Shown: positions 7,102-15,275 of the stretch, piece after piece
Layout of the letters: every line of letters begins with the position of its first letter
Position numbering within the stretch: position 1 is the stretch's first letter
Assembly (NCBI GenBank): GCA_018971525.1
Contig: JAGXAR010000043.1
Span: 1 to 32,917 of the forward strand
DNA length: 32,917 nt
Direction: 5' to 3'
DNA from: Nitrospirota bacterium
Lineage (GTDB): Bacteria; Nitrospirota; Nitrospiria; Nitrospirales; Nitrospiraceae
Notes under the pieces: generated by a model
Told to the model about the DNA's origin: nothing
Database searches by the model: none
The model's input: only the letters and a program-made list of their open reading frames with translations
Made by a program: the position numbers and the translations under genes

Positions 7102-8460
7102 TTAGTCCCGGATACCGTACTCTTTGATCTTATATTGGAGGGTCCGGAGACTGATACCCAGCAGCTTGGCAGCCTTCTCACGATGATTCGTGATTTCTGT
7201 TAACGTCCGCTGAATCACCTCTCGCTCAAGTTGATCCAGAGATGTCCCCAGAGTCACTACCATCGTACGCGCGTCCTCCTTGCCGGCCTGGATTTCCTCC
7301 GGCAAGTGTTCCGGCTGGATCATCGAATCTTTCACGGTGACCACCAGCCGCTCCATGAGGTTCCGGAGCTGGCGAATGTTTCCGGGCCACCCATACAACC
7401 GCAAGAGCCGCATGGCCTCCCGTGACACGTCTTTCGGCTCACGGTGATGCTGAGCAGAGCACTCCCCGAGAAACCGGTCAACCAGCAGGGGAATATCATC
7501 GCCCCGCTCACGCAGTGGCGGGAGATGAATCGGGACCACATTCAGCCGGTAATAGAGGTCTTCGCGAAAGTCGCCTTGCTTGACGGCTTCTTCAAGATTA
7601 CGATTGGTGGCAGCGATGACCCTGGTATCGACTCTTATCACCTTCGTCCCGCCCAACCGGCGAAATTCCTTCGTCTCCAGCACGCGCAGGAAATCGACTT
7701 GTGACTTGAGGGACAACTCGCCCACCTCGTCCAACAGTATCGTTCCGCCTTCCGCCAACTCAAACCGCCCCATCTTGGTGGACATCGCGCCCGTGAATGC
7801 CCCCTTTTCGTAGCCGAACAACTCGCTTTCAAAGAGATTCTCCGGCAGGGCTCCGCAATTCAACGTGATGAACGGGCCGTCGGCTCTGGGGCTCTTATGG
7901 TGGATCGCCCGGGAGATGAGCTCCTTGCCGGTCCCGCTTTCTCCCGTGAGCAAAACCGTGACGTCGCTGTCCGCCACCATCTCCACCAGGCTGTAGACCC
8001 GCTGCATAGGCTCGCTCTCGCCGACCATTTGATCGAAACGCATCCTGGTTTCGAGGCGGTCACGGAGCTGCTTGTTCTCAGTGGTTAACGCGCGTCGCTC
8101 CAGCGCCTTGTCGACCACGATGGGAAACCGCTCGCGATCGATGGGTTTCGTGAGATAGTCGTAGGCTCCACAGCGCATCGCCTCGACTGCCGTATCGATG
8201 GACCCGTAGGCGGTCATCACCACGACTTCCGTATCCGGCGATGTTTCTTTGAGCCGACGGAGGAACTCCATGCCCCCGATCCCCGGCATCCGAAGGTCGG
8301 TGATGACCAACTCGGCGGGGGCCGCTTCCAGTTGCTCCAACCCCTCCTCTGCCGTGGCAACTCCGCGCACCTGGTGCCCCTTCTTCTCGAGCATCGTGAC
8401 CAAGGCCCCGCGGATGTTGATCTCGTCATCCACGACAAGAATGTGTGCTCGTGGCTTCAT
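7102..8460 (-). CDS. NtrC-family sigma-54-dependent response regulator
   Basis: This 452-residue protein has the three standard domains. The receiver (1-120) carries acidic residues DDE at 11-13 and phospho-acceptor Asp55 in TDLRMPG. The AAA+ sigma-54 activator domain (about 140-370) has Walker A GESGTGKE and an intact GAFTGA loop, so it should contact sigma-54 holoenzyme. A Fis-type helix-turn-helix lies at the C-terminus (HREKAAKLLGISLRTLQYKI). It overlaps the histidine-kinase gene by 4 bases (ATGA), so the two form a cognate pair. Target genes are not obvious, and I found no convincing TGGCAC-N5-TTGC element by eye. The neighbouring ABC exporter remnant may have been an original target. 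Confidence 0.93.
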   Translation of the reverse strand: MKPRAHILVVDDEINIRGALVTMLEKKGHQVRGVATAEEGLEQLEAAPAELVITDLRMPGIGGMEFLRRLKETSPDTEVVVMTAYGSIDTAVEAMRCGAYDYLTKPIDRERFPIVVDKALERRALTTENKQLRDRLETRMRFDQMVGESEPMQRVYSLVEMVADSDVTVLLTGESGTGKELISRAIHHKSPRADGPFITLNCGALPENLFESELFGYEKGAFTGAMSTKMGRFELAEGGTILLDEVGELSLKSQVDFLRVLETKEFRRLGGTKVIRVDTRVIAATNRNLEEAVKQGDFREDLYYRLNVVPIHLPPLRERGDDIPLLVDRFLGECSAQHHREPKDVSREAMRLLRLYGWPGNIRQLRNLMERLVVTVKDSMIQPEHLPEEIQAGKEDARTMVVTLGTSLDQLEREVIQRTLTEITNHREKAAKLLGISLRTLQYKIKEYGIRD

Positions 8461-9854
8461 GAGGTCACCGCCACGGGTTGCGTCTCTTCAACTCCGACAG
8501 GAAACGTCAGCACCGCGGTGGTGCCGACCCCCGGCGTGCTGGATACCTGGATGGTTCCACCATGATCTTCCATGATGCGATAGGCGATGGCGAGGCCCAG
8601 ACCGGTTCCGCTGGACTTCGTCGTATAGAACGGTTCAAACACCCGAGCGAGCTCTGCTTTCTTGATGCCGATCCCCGTGTCCTTCACCGACACGATGACC
8701 CAGCGCGTGCCGTTGGCGTGACGTGTCTCGGCCGCGATGCGGCAGAGCCCGCCGTTCGGCATGGCATGAAACGCATTGACGACGACGTTCACCAGGACCT
8801 GACTGATGGCAGTCTCGTCGCCCAGCACGGACGGCAACGGATCCTCCACCGCCTGCTCGAGCCGGATCTTCCGCTCCTCCGCCTCGAATTGCATCAGCGC
8901 CGTGATGTGCTCGATCAGGGCGGAGACATTCACCTCGTGGAGACCGACCGGCCCGGGGCGAGCGAACTTCATGAAATTGTCGAGAATGACCGAAAGACGG
9001 CGGCATTCCGCGTTCAAGACCTGGAGATAACGCGCTCCCTGCTCCGGCAGGGATGCGCGCTCCCTGAGTTCCTCTTCCAATAAGTGGAGATTCAAGTCCA
9101 TGGCACTCAGGGGATTCCGCAACTCATGGGCCACTCCCGCCGACAACGTATGTAATGCGGCCAGCTTATCCGCAACGCGGACTCGTTGCTCGAGCGCAAG
9201 CCAGTCGGTGACATCCTGGGCCTGCAGGATGACGCCGGCCGGTTCTGCATCGTCCCCTGTGAGCTCGGCCGTGCTCACCCGGATGGTGTGCGGGGTCCGG
9301 TCCTGGCTCTCATAGGGCAAATCTTTCTGGCTGACATGCTGGTGATGCCTGAGTGCCCCTTCAAGCACCGCCCGGACGGTCTCTCCCTCGGCAAACACGG
9401 ATTCATAAGAATTACCTAGCAAATCATCCGCCGATCGTTTCAGCACTGCTTCTGCCGTCGGATTGACCGCCGTGATCACGCCGTTGCGATTGACCGTCAG
9501 TACGCCGGTTGGAATGCTCTGCAGGATGTTCCGCGCCAGTCCCTTCACTTCTTCGAGGGTCCGTCTGGTGCTGTCGTAGTGGAGGAAGGTGATGACCGCC
9601 GAGATCCCGATCGCACTCACCAGAAACACCAGCAGGGTCACGACGATCAGATCGTGGCGCGACCGCCACAGCGCGGGGAACAATTCGGTCGGAACGGCCT
9701 TGCCCTGCGTGAGTCCCTGGAGCAGCAGTTTCTCCTCCTCCAAGCTGAAGAGCAAGATGACTGAGACCACCAGGGCCAGCATGAGGACCACGGAGGCAAT
9801 GAGCCTGTAAGGAATTCTGCGAAAGAAGGTGGCTGTGGGGACAGGCCTAAACAT
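8457..9854 (-). CDS. Membrane PAS-containing sensor histidine kinase
   Basis: This 465-residue sensor has two membrane spans (about 17-37 and 69-92) with a short 30-residue loop between them, so it has little periplasmic sensor. A PAS domain (105-220) follows, then HisKA with phospho-acceptor His243 in AHELRNPLSAM. The HATPase domain has the N box (VLVNVVVNAFHAM), DTGIGI and GTGLGL. It is expected to phosphorylate the NtrC-type regulator encoded directly downstream. The signal is probably read by the PAS domain or the membrane segment. The start at 9854 has no strong ribosome site; other nearby starts are possible. About 100 bases upstream is the ABC exporter remnant on the same strand. Confidence 0.92.
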   Translation of the reverse strand: MFRPVPTATFFRRIPYRLIASVVLMLALVVSVILLFSLEEEKLLLQGLTQGKAVPTELFPALWRSRHDLIVVTLLVFLVSAIGISAVITFLHYDSTRRTLEEVKGLARNILQSIPTGVLTVNRNGVITAVNPTAEAVLKRSADDLLGNSYESVFAEGETVRAVLEGALRHHQHVSQKDLPYESQDRTPHTIRVSTAELTGDDAEPAGVILQAQDVTDWLALEQRVRVADKLAALHTLSAGVAHELRNPLSAMDLNLHLLEEELRERASLPEQGARYLQVLNAECRRLSVILDNFMKFARPGPVGLHEVNVSALIEHITALMQFEAEERKIRLEQAVEDPLPSVLGDETAISQVLVNVVVNAFHAMPNGGLCRIAAETRHANGTRWVIVSVKDTGIGIKKAELARVFEPFYTTKSSGTGLGLAIAYRIMEDHGGTIQVSSTPGVGTTAVLTFPVGVEETQPVAVTS

Positions 9855-9957
9855 CTACGTCAACCAGGGTGGGAATGGGTCTGAACCTATGCTAGCACGC
9901 AAGGTGCAGGCTGTATACATCTGCGGGATGGCTCTCCGCGGTGACGCAGGTGGTGCC

Positions 9958-10673
9958 TTATCCCGCGAGGAAACGTCGATCAACGAACTCCCCGATCGTC
10001 GGATCGTTCGAGACAAAAATGACGGACCACGACTCATCCTTCGAGCACAGCCGACGCAACAGAATCTGTCTCAAGCCCGGCTCCATGTCATGCGTAGCCC
10101 ACACACCTCTCTGTCCGGATACCACCAGCACGAGGAGGAACCAGCCGAGTAGCAGACTATTGTAGACAAGGAAATGGGGATGATACAGGACAAGGATCAA
10201 CATGCCGGTCATGCCGGACACCGCCACGTTGATCAGATCCACCAGCACGACCACGACCGCGCGTGGCATGAGTTCGGCTTCGCCGAAATAGTTTGCGTAG
10301 CTCGGAACAAACAATTCCTCCCGAATGCGCGGCAGGTGTTCCGTCATGGCAATGCGATGCGTGTGTAGAGCCGTTGAAAGAGCGTTTCCATCGCGCTCGT
10401 CCGGAACACCCGAAAAAATCCGATGAACACCAGCCTCACGAGAATGGTCAGCGCGAGGGTGAGAATCATGATCGGCTGGATCGAATAGGCAAAGGTATTG
10501 ACCAGCTCCTGGACGTTCAGGGGGACGATCAGGGCAAAGAGGCCGATCGCAACGGCATAGGAGAGAATGATGGTCAGGACGCGCCGTTCGAGGCCGATGA
10601 CCAGCCCGAGGCCGGCCAGCTGCTTCCATGCGACACTCCGCGCCGGCCTTAGAGTGAGATAGCGTCCAGGCAC
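9958..10673 (-). pseudogene. Remnant of an ABC exporter (frameshift and internal deletion)
   Basis: The first frame (10673 to 10344) encodes a membrane domain start (IVPLNVQELVNTFAYSIQP and following helices up to RLYTRIAL). A second frame then continues the same protein with TEHLPRIREELF, two membrane helices (YHPHFLVYNSLLLGWFLLVL) and VWATHDM, ending at 9958. A single missing base near 10352 explains the switch. After VWATHDM the sequence jumps to a tail (SWSVIFVSNDPTIGEFVDRR) that looks like the last strand of an ATPase domain. The rest of the permease and the Walker A, signature and Walker B motifs are absent. This reads as a type-I exporter ATPase/permease that suffered a frameshift and a deletion of about 300 codons. 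It lies upstream of the two-component genes. Confidence 0.75.
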
Positions 10674-11059
10674 AGGATCCTCAGGGAAACATCAGACATT
10701 CACCGTATTTAAGCCGCATTGTTCATGAACGATTCTGCTGCAATCGCGGATTCGGAAGTCAGGATACAATGCGGTATTTTCTCTTCGCGCCACGATCACA
10801 CAAAGGGCTCTCGACCTCGCAAGCGCGGTGACGACGCACCTGGACGCGGTCGGCCCGGCCTCCTGGCAAGCGGGCTCGCCGCTCAGTCAGTCAACACACT
10901 GTTTCAAGTATGCCTCCGTCGCGGCTCCGCGCGCCTGTCTCGCTTGGCGACCGCGCGCTTTTGCGACGAACCGTTATGAATAATGCGGGCACGAACTCGG
11001 CCGGAATCATCGAGTGGCCTTACACCTTCGTCTCCCGGCTTTCCAGTCAGGTGAGCGCC
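10674..11059. other. Intergenic region, no gene recognised
   Basis: About 385 bases between the two-CxxC protein and the exporter remnant. It is GC-rich in its middle, and I see no credible frame, tRNA or repeat. Part of it may be decayed coding sequence related to the exporter remnant. Confidence 0.35.
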
Positions 11060-11248
11060 TTACGTCGTGTGCTTTGTGAGGTGCGGTACGGTCCAGCGTC
11101 GGCGCTTCAAACGGTCGAGACAATCCCGACAGAGTTCCTGCAGACTGATGTCGTCAAACAGAAGCGTGGTCGAGCGCCTGGCGCACCGGTCGCAGATCTT
11201 GAACATGGCTTGGTGTTCTTCGTGTAAGGCTGGTGACGTTTCTGGCAT
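11060..11248 (-). CDS. Two-CxxC zinc-ribbon-like protein, copy 2
   Basis: This 62-residue protein has CDRC and CRDC pairs separated by a TLLFDD strand, the same plan as the proteins at 4962-5273 and 11862-12041. ATG at 11248 lies 7 bases after a strong GGAGGT, which rules out the ATG 15 bases upstream that overlaps the ribosome site. After the second CxxC a basic helix (DRLKRRRW) follows, which could touch nucleic acid. Metal binding is likely from the cysteines; the biological role is unknown. Confidence 0.65.
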   Translation of the reverse strand: MPETSPALHEEHQAMFKICDRCARRSTTLLFDDISLQELCRDCLDRLKRRRWTVPHLTKHTT

Positions 11249-11522
11249 GTGAGGTACCTCCATTCGTTGAATTCATTCGCGAGATGTTGAATCTGGGTGG
11301 TCTTCTTTCATAAGGCTACGGCTCGGCCTGCACCCTTGCCTCCCGGCCGTCGACAAAGCAACGTTGATGCCTTGAGCGAGCACTCATCGTAAGGCACTGT
11401 CGGCAATGCTTTGTCATTGAGTTCACTAAAAAACTAATCACAAAAAGCCCATCACCATCATGGCGCGAACCTCTACCTGGCCGACCACCAGGGCGCAACC
11501 TGCAAAGATTGCAGTGGACTCC

Positions 11523-11858
11523 CTAGCCGGTGCGGTGAGAGAGACGATGCCAACGTCGGTTTCTCGCGACCCCGCGCGTTGAGACCCGCCGGCGGGCGGA
11601 GCGGTACCATCTCAAGCGGATCGCCTCTCTCCACATGCAAGCAATCTGATCATCCGGGCACCTCTTGAGAATTTTCAGGCATTCCTCCATCGCTTGCTCA
11701 TCCCTCCCATTGGCCGCGAGCAGGAAGAGGAGGTAATAGGAGAGTTCGAGGCTGCGGGGTTGGCGAGCGATAAGCCAGCGGAGGGTTGCCTCTTCCTCCG
11801 CAATCCGGGATTCATAAGACGGATTGAACTGGGGGAAATGTGTGTGACCTCTATCCAT
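11523..11858 (-). CDS. Mini-TPR-like protein, copy 3
   Basis: This 111-residue protein contains a TPR-like helical hairpin (LELSYYLLFLLAANGRDEQAMEECLKILKRCPDD) preceded by a helix with EEEATLRWLIARQP. The last 35 residues are Arg-rich and probably disordered. It is a distant relative of the mini-TPR proteins at 3933-4223 and 6414-6701. It starts 3 bases after the stop of the two-CxxC gene at 11862, so the pair is almost certainly one operon. The pairing of TPR and two-CxxC proteins repeats the arrangement in the first cluster. Function unknown. Confidence 0.6.
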   Translation of the reverse strand: MDRGHTHFPQFNPSYESRIAEEEATLRWLIARQPRSLELSYYLLFLLAANGRDEQAMEECLKILKRCPDDQIACMWREAIRLRWYRSARRRVSTRGVARNRRWHRLSHRTG

Positions 11859-11861
11859 GCC

Positions 11862-12041
11862 TCATGCCGTTTCATCCTCGCGCAGTAAAGACCAGGCCTG
11901 GAGCCGCTGCACACCTTCCAAGCACTGCTCGCAAAGTAAGAGCATACTCAGTTGGTCAAAAACGAGCCGGGGTTTGGAGCGGCCACATCGTTCACAGAGA
12001 TGATCGGGCGGCTCTAAGTCTATTCGTTCACGATCGCTCAT
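11862..12041 (-). CDS. Two-CxxC zinc-ribbon-like protein, copy 3
   Basis: This 59-residue protein has CERC (residues 16-19) and CEQC (37-40) around an RLVFD strand, giving a compact zinc-ribbon pattern. ATG at 12041 is chosen because AAGGAA lies upstream and because it overlaps the stop of a 48-residue membrane-protein frame as ATGA. The much longer open frame reaching to 12563 has no natural composition before this start. It is followed by the TPR mini-protein. Function unknown. Confidence 0.65.
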   Translation of the reverse strand: MSDRERIDLEPPDHLCERCGRSKPRLVFDQLSMLLLCEQCLEGVQRLQAWSLLREDETA

Positions 12042-12184
12042 CGCAGGATTTCCTTGTTCGTGGCACCCACTGTTTCGATTCGGTCGTAGTCCCTCGTGCG
12101 ACCCTTCTCCTGCTCGATGACCCTGACCCCGTTGGCAAGGATGAACTGCACAGTGAGCAGTACAATCGCTAAGGCAACTCGCAT
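12038..12184 (-). CDS. 48-residue single-span membrane micro-protein
   Basis: A 48-codon frame starts at ATG 12184 and ends in the ATGA overlap with the next two-CxxC gene. Residues 2-18 (starting RVALAIVLLTVQFILA) are a hydrophobic signal anchor, followed by a charged tail containing VIEQEKGRTRDYDRIE. The upstream Shine-Dalgarno is weak (ACAGGGC). The overlap with a likely gene and the clean anchor-plus-tail layout support it, but a small upstream leader frame is possible. Confidence 0.45.
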   Translation of the reverse strand: MRVALAIVLLTVQFILANGVRVIEQEKGRTRDYDRIETVGATNKEILR

Positions 12185-12659
12185 GCCCTGTCATTGTGAC
12201 AGTGAGATATAGTGGATTTACCAGAGGTTCGAGAAGAGAGCGTCTCTTCTTTCCGTTGAGCGATGAGTCGTCTCTGAGTGACAAGTGCAAACTTTGCAGG
12301 CCTTGAAAGCTCTGCGAAGCTACGCTGAGGAGACGCGATGGGATGAGCAACTGAATTGCAAATGGACAGCTCGCTCGCTGCCCTGCTGAAATTGCACACA
12401 ATGGTGGAATAGAGAGAGCGGACTGGCCAGTCTTGGAGAACTGCTGCTGAAAACCACTGTTCAATAACTCAACGGCTGCGCCCAGCGCAGGTCGCCACTT
12501 TATCCCTGCCAACACAAGCCCGGGGGCGTGGCAACCCTCCCGAGATGTGATCAAAGGGGGCAAGAATTTCGCTCACATCCTTGCCGCTACGCTTGATCTC
12601 AGCCCCTCAGTCTACATAAATCCTGCCTGCGTCTGGCTTTTTTGTTGGTCCCATCCCGG
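12185..12659. other. Intergenic region, no gene recognised
   Basis: About 475 bases between the cytochrome c stop at 12660 and the micro-protein at 12184. One minus-strand frame is open throughout but has an unnatural composition and no ribosome site. A small stem with arms GCC and GGC followed by a T-run occurs on the plus strand near 12627-12645. Confidence 0.35.
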
Positions 12660-13226
12660 TTACCGGCCACAGGCTTCACCTTCACAACCACCCATGCCAC
12701 CTCTCGGTCCACGATGTTCCATACCGCCCATGCCGCCGCCCGGCCCCATCATGGGTCCCATGCCTTGACCGTGCCCCATCATGCCAGGTCCATGCTCGCC
12801 GGCGAAGCTACGCTCGTACTGGATAATGCTCCAGATCTCTTCGTCCGTCAGTTGCCCGACAAATCCGATCATGCTGGTACCGACCGACCCGTTCTTGATC
12901 ACCCAGAATATTTCGCCTTCTGTGCGATGGCGCCAGAATCCATGGTGCTGAAAATTGCGAGGCGATGGATCCAGCTGAGCCGCCACCGGCCCATTGCCGT
13001 CCCCGTCTTTCCCATGACAGTTGAAGCAGGTTCCCTTCCCGTTATAAAGCGCTTTACCCTGCTCGACGATTTCCGGGGAATCAGGCAAGGGGCTCGTGAG
13101 CGCGCGCGCTTCAGCCAGCTTGTCGGCCGGCACCCGCGGCTGCATCATGTGCCGTTCAGCGGCACCGGCGTGATTGGCCAGAGAAACCACTGCGACTATC
13201 AGCAGAAACATACTCGTCTTCATCAT
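12660..13226 (-). CDS. Exported monoheme cytochrome c with Met/Gly/His-rich tail
   Basis: This 188-residue protein has a signal peptide (about 1-22) and one heme site CFNCHGKDGDGNGP, with a likely Met axial ligand in GTSMIGF. It is a class-I-like cytochrome that would shuttle electrons in the periplasm. After the domain, the last 40 residues are unusual: GMMGHGQGMGPMMGPGGG, then GGMEHRGP and a Cys-containing CEGEAC end. This Met/Gly/His/Cys tail could bind copper. Tandem ATGs at 13226 and 13223 follow AAAGGAG; the second has better spacing. Its heme region is closely similar in style to the last heme domain of the tetraheme protein at 15271-16677. Confidence 0.85.
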   Translation of the reverse strand: MMKTSMFLLIVAVVSLANHAGAAERHMMQPRVPADKLAEARALTSPLPDSPEIVEQGKALYNGKGTCFNCHGKDGDGNGPVAAQLDPSPRNFQHHGFWRHRTEGEIFWVIKNGSVGTSMIGFVGQLTDEEIWSIIQYERSFAGEHGPGMMGHGQGMGPMMGPGGGMGGMEHRGPRGGMGGCEGEACGR

Positions 13227-13297
13227 CTTGCTCCTTTGATCGTCTGTTGCGGAGACGTGAAACAGCAACGCATATCGTGACGAGCCCCGGGCATGGG

Positions 13298-13741
13298 TTA
13301 GGGAGTCACCGGGGACATCACGGCTTTCACACCGATCCCGTAGCTATAGACCAACTCGCCACCCCAATAGCCGGTCAAAGCCAGGATGACGATCCCGATC
13401 ATTCCAAGGCCGAGAGTCAAGGAACGGATTTCTTTGAGCCACCCCCACTGCATGGCAAGACGCAACCCCAGCAGCGCAACAAAGACGACCAGCGTCACGG
13501 TGCCCAGGCTTTCGTGGAGTTCAAGCACCGATTTCGGCGCACCGGCCCGCTCGGCCAGGTCCTCCTCCATCCCGCCCGTGGCTACTGCGAGCGCTGCGCT
13601 CATGACCCCGGCCAGCAGGGTGTAGAGGCTCGATTCTCGTAGCCCTCCGGTCGGCCAGCGGGACGCGAGGGCATCAAATGCGACGCTCACGCACAACAGC
13701 GCAATGGGAAAATGAACCACGATCGGGTGAATCGGATGCAT
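13298..13741 (-). CDS. DUF2231-type membrane protein
   Basis: This 147-residue protein begins MHPIHPIVVHFPIALL, the typical N-terminus of the DUF2231 membrane family, and has four predicted spans (about 8-25, 38-57, 78-98, 106-126). Conserved histidines in the first loop and around residue 76 could be heme or metal ligands. Family members are often encoded near cytochromes, as here. ATG at 13741 has no strong ribosome site visible. Role unproven; a small redox membrane component is a reasonable guess. Confidence 0.75.
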   Translation of the reverse strand: MHPIHPIVVHFPIALLCVSVAFDALASRWPTGGLRESSLYTLLAGVMSAALAVATGGMEEDLAERAGAPKSVLELHESLGTVTLVVFVALLGLRLAMQWGWLKEIRSLTLGLGMIGIVILALTGYWGGELVYSYGIGVKAVMSPVTP

Positions 13742-13760
13742 AGAATTCTTCTCCAGCTTG

Positions 13761-14822
13761 TTACAAATCCAGCTCTACCATCTTCCGGTGGAATCGGGTG
13801 ATCACGTTGGGGTCCGGTGCTAGGCGGATCGAAGCTTCCTCTTTGCCTTTATACGGCAGCAAGTTCAGCACGTGCCGGAGGCTTTCCAAGCGCGCCGCCT
13901 GCTTGTCGTTGGCCTTGACGATAATCCAGGGGCTATACGTCGTGTGAGTCTTACTGAACATCTCTTCTTTATAGCGGGTGTAGGAGTCCCACAGCTCTTG
14001 CGCCTTCTCATCGACCGGGCTCAGCTTCCACTGTTTGAGCGGATTCTGCCGCCGCGCTTCGAATCGCTTAAACTGCTCCTCCTTGGAGATGGAGAACCAG
14101 AACTTGATGATGGTCACGCCATCTTCGTAGAGCATATGCTCGAATTCCGGAACCTGCTGCAGAAACCGCTGGTGCTCCTTCTTGCTGCAGAATCCCATCA
14201 CCGGTTCGACCACTGCACGGTTGTACCAGCTGCGGTCGAAGAACACGATCTCGCCCTTGTTGGGAAGCTGGCGGATATAGCGTTGGAAGTACCACTGGCC
14301 CCGTTCTTCATCCGACGGTTTTGGCAGCGCAACCACCCGCATGGCGCGAGGATTCAGATGCTCGGTGAATCGACGGATCGTGCCTCCCTTCCCGGCCGCA
14401 TCGCGTCCTTCGACCAGGAGCGCGATCCGTTCTCCGTTGCTCTGCACCCACCGTTGGAGCTTGACCAATTCAACTTGTAATTGCCGCAACTCTTGCTCAT
14501 ACAACAGCGTCTTGCGCACCTCTTCGATATCGACGACTTTGTTCTCGAGCAGCTGGATGAGACCTTTTCTCGTATTGACCCGACGAAGATCATCCTCGGT
14601 CAAGAAACGACCCGGTTCACCGATACGTCCCAGCCCCTGTGCGACCGATCCACTGCGCGGCAGTTGGTAGCCGTCCCCTTCTCGCGGCACCACTGTTGGA
14701 ATGGTCTCCAGTTCATTGAGATCGAGTCGCCCGTCCTTATCGATGAGTTCGTCGATGTCCGCCTCATCCGCTCGATCCTTTCGTCCTTTTGACTTCCCGG
14801 TCGACTCGCCATCGGCTGACAT
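13761..14822 (-). CDS. ppk2: Polyphosphate kinase 2 (PPK2 family)
   Basis: This 353-residue cytoplasmic enzyme transfers phosphate between polyphosphate and nucleotides. The P-loop is EGRDAAGKGG and the Walker B region is FFDRSWYNRA, with the surrounding TIRRFTEHLNPRAMRVVALPKP and WYFQRYI blocks typical of PPK2. A charged N-terminal extension of about 75 residues precedes the core. ATG at 14822 has AAAGGA upstream. It lies 27 bases after the DsrE-like gene. Whether it prefers NDP phosphorylation or the reverse cannot be read from sequence; the one-domain form points to class I. It may support energy storage in this redox cluster. Confidence 0.93.
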   Translation of the reverse strand: MSADGESTGKSKGRKDRADEADIDELIDKDGRLDLNELETIPTVVPREGDGYQLPRSGSVAQGLGRIGEPGRFLTEDDLRRVNTRKGLIQLLENKVVDIEEVRKTLLYEQELRQLQVELVKLQRWVQSNGERIALLVEGRDAAGKGGTIRRFTEHLNPRAMRVVALPKPSDEERGQWYFQRYIRQLPNKGEIVFFDRSWYNRAVVEPVMGFCSKKEHQRFLQQVPEFEHMLYEDGVTIIKFWFSISKEEQFKRFEARRQNPLKQWKLSPVDEKAQELWDSYTRYKEEMFSKTHTTYSPWIIVKANDKQAARLESLRHVLNLLPYKGKEEASIRLAPDPNVITRFHRKMVELDL

Positions 14823-14849
14823 ACAGAGCGTCCTTTCTTCGCTGCGGCA

Positions 14850-15209
14850 TCAGAATGCGACGTTGCGGTCACGTTCGGCCACAGCCTTGATGTAGTCCGG
14901 CATGCCCTTGATCGTCGCGCCCGCGACGAGATCCCCGGCGCCGATCTGTCGCGCCACGGCACAGGCCCCGCAAACCCAGATGGGAATATTCGCTGCTTGC
15001 GCAGCAGCCAGCAGATCTTTCAACGGCGTCAGGTTCACCCCCGTCACGTGATCGGCGGTTCCCTTGCGCCCGAGCGTGACGGCTTCATTCCAGAGCCAGA
15101 GCACGACTTCGTGCCCTTGCTCCTTCGCGACCTTCGCTGCCATGAACGGCAGCGTCGCCATCGTGGGATCGTCCGTGCCTCGGCTACCTGAAATGATGAA
15201 TGTCGCCAT
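14850..15209 (-). CDS. DsrE/DsrF-like sulfur-relay-type protein
   Basis: This 119-residue cytoplasmic protein has the DsrE fold signature: an N-terminal MATFIISGSRGTDDP strand-loop, a central helix and a C-terminal CGACAVARQ motif with two cysteines, followed by GATIKGMPDYIKAV. DsrE-type proteins move sulfane sulfur between thiols in sulfur oxidizers, but many orphan members have unknown roles. The nearby SQR, thiosulfate and sulfite genes make a sulfur-transfer role plausible. The start at 15209 has a good AAGGAG. It lies between the tetraheme cytochrome and PPK2 genes. Confidence 0.75.
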   Translation of the reverse strand: MATFIISGSRGTDDPTMATLPFMAAKVAKEQGHEVVLWLWNEAVTLGRKGTADHVTGVNLTPLKDLLAAAQAANIPIWVCGACAVARQIGAGDLVAGATIKGMPDYIKAVAERDRNVAF

Positions 15210-15228
15210 GATCGACTCCTTATATAAG

Positions 15229-15275
15229 CAATCAGCTGTCAGCGATCAGCCGGCGGCTGAAGGCTGGCTGCTACT
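15229..15275. repeat. Palindromic element A at the tetraheme cytochrome stop
   Basis: A hairpin centred on TCAGCC-GGC-GGCTGA at 15246-15260. Outer arms at about 15234-15243 pair with 15263-15272 and include the stop codon of the minus-strand cytochrome gene. The CAGC-rich composition recurs at 28604-28680. It is a candidate 3' processing or termination element. Confidence 0.6.

Noticed and set aside
6868-7203. Plus-strand frame between the TPR copy and the response regulator
   Set aside because: It runs into the regulator coding region on the opposite strand and lacks a ribosome site.
11862-12563. A 233-codon extension of the two-CxxC gene at 11862-12041
   Set aside because: The upstream part has unnatural composition and no ribosome site, while ATG at 12041 has one and the ATGA overlap.
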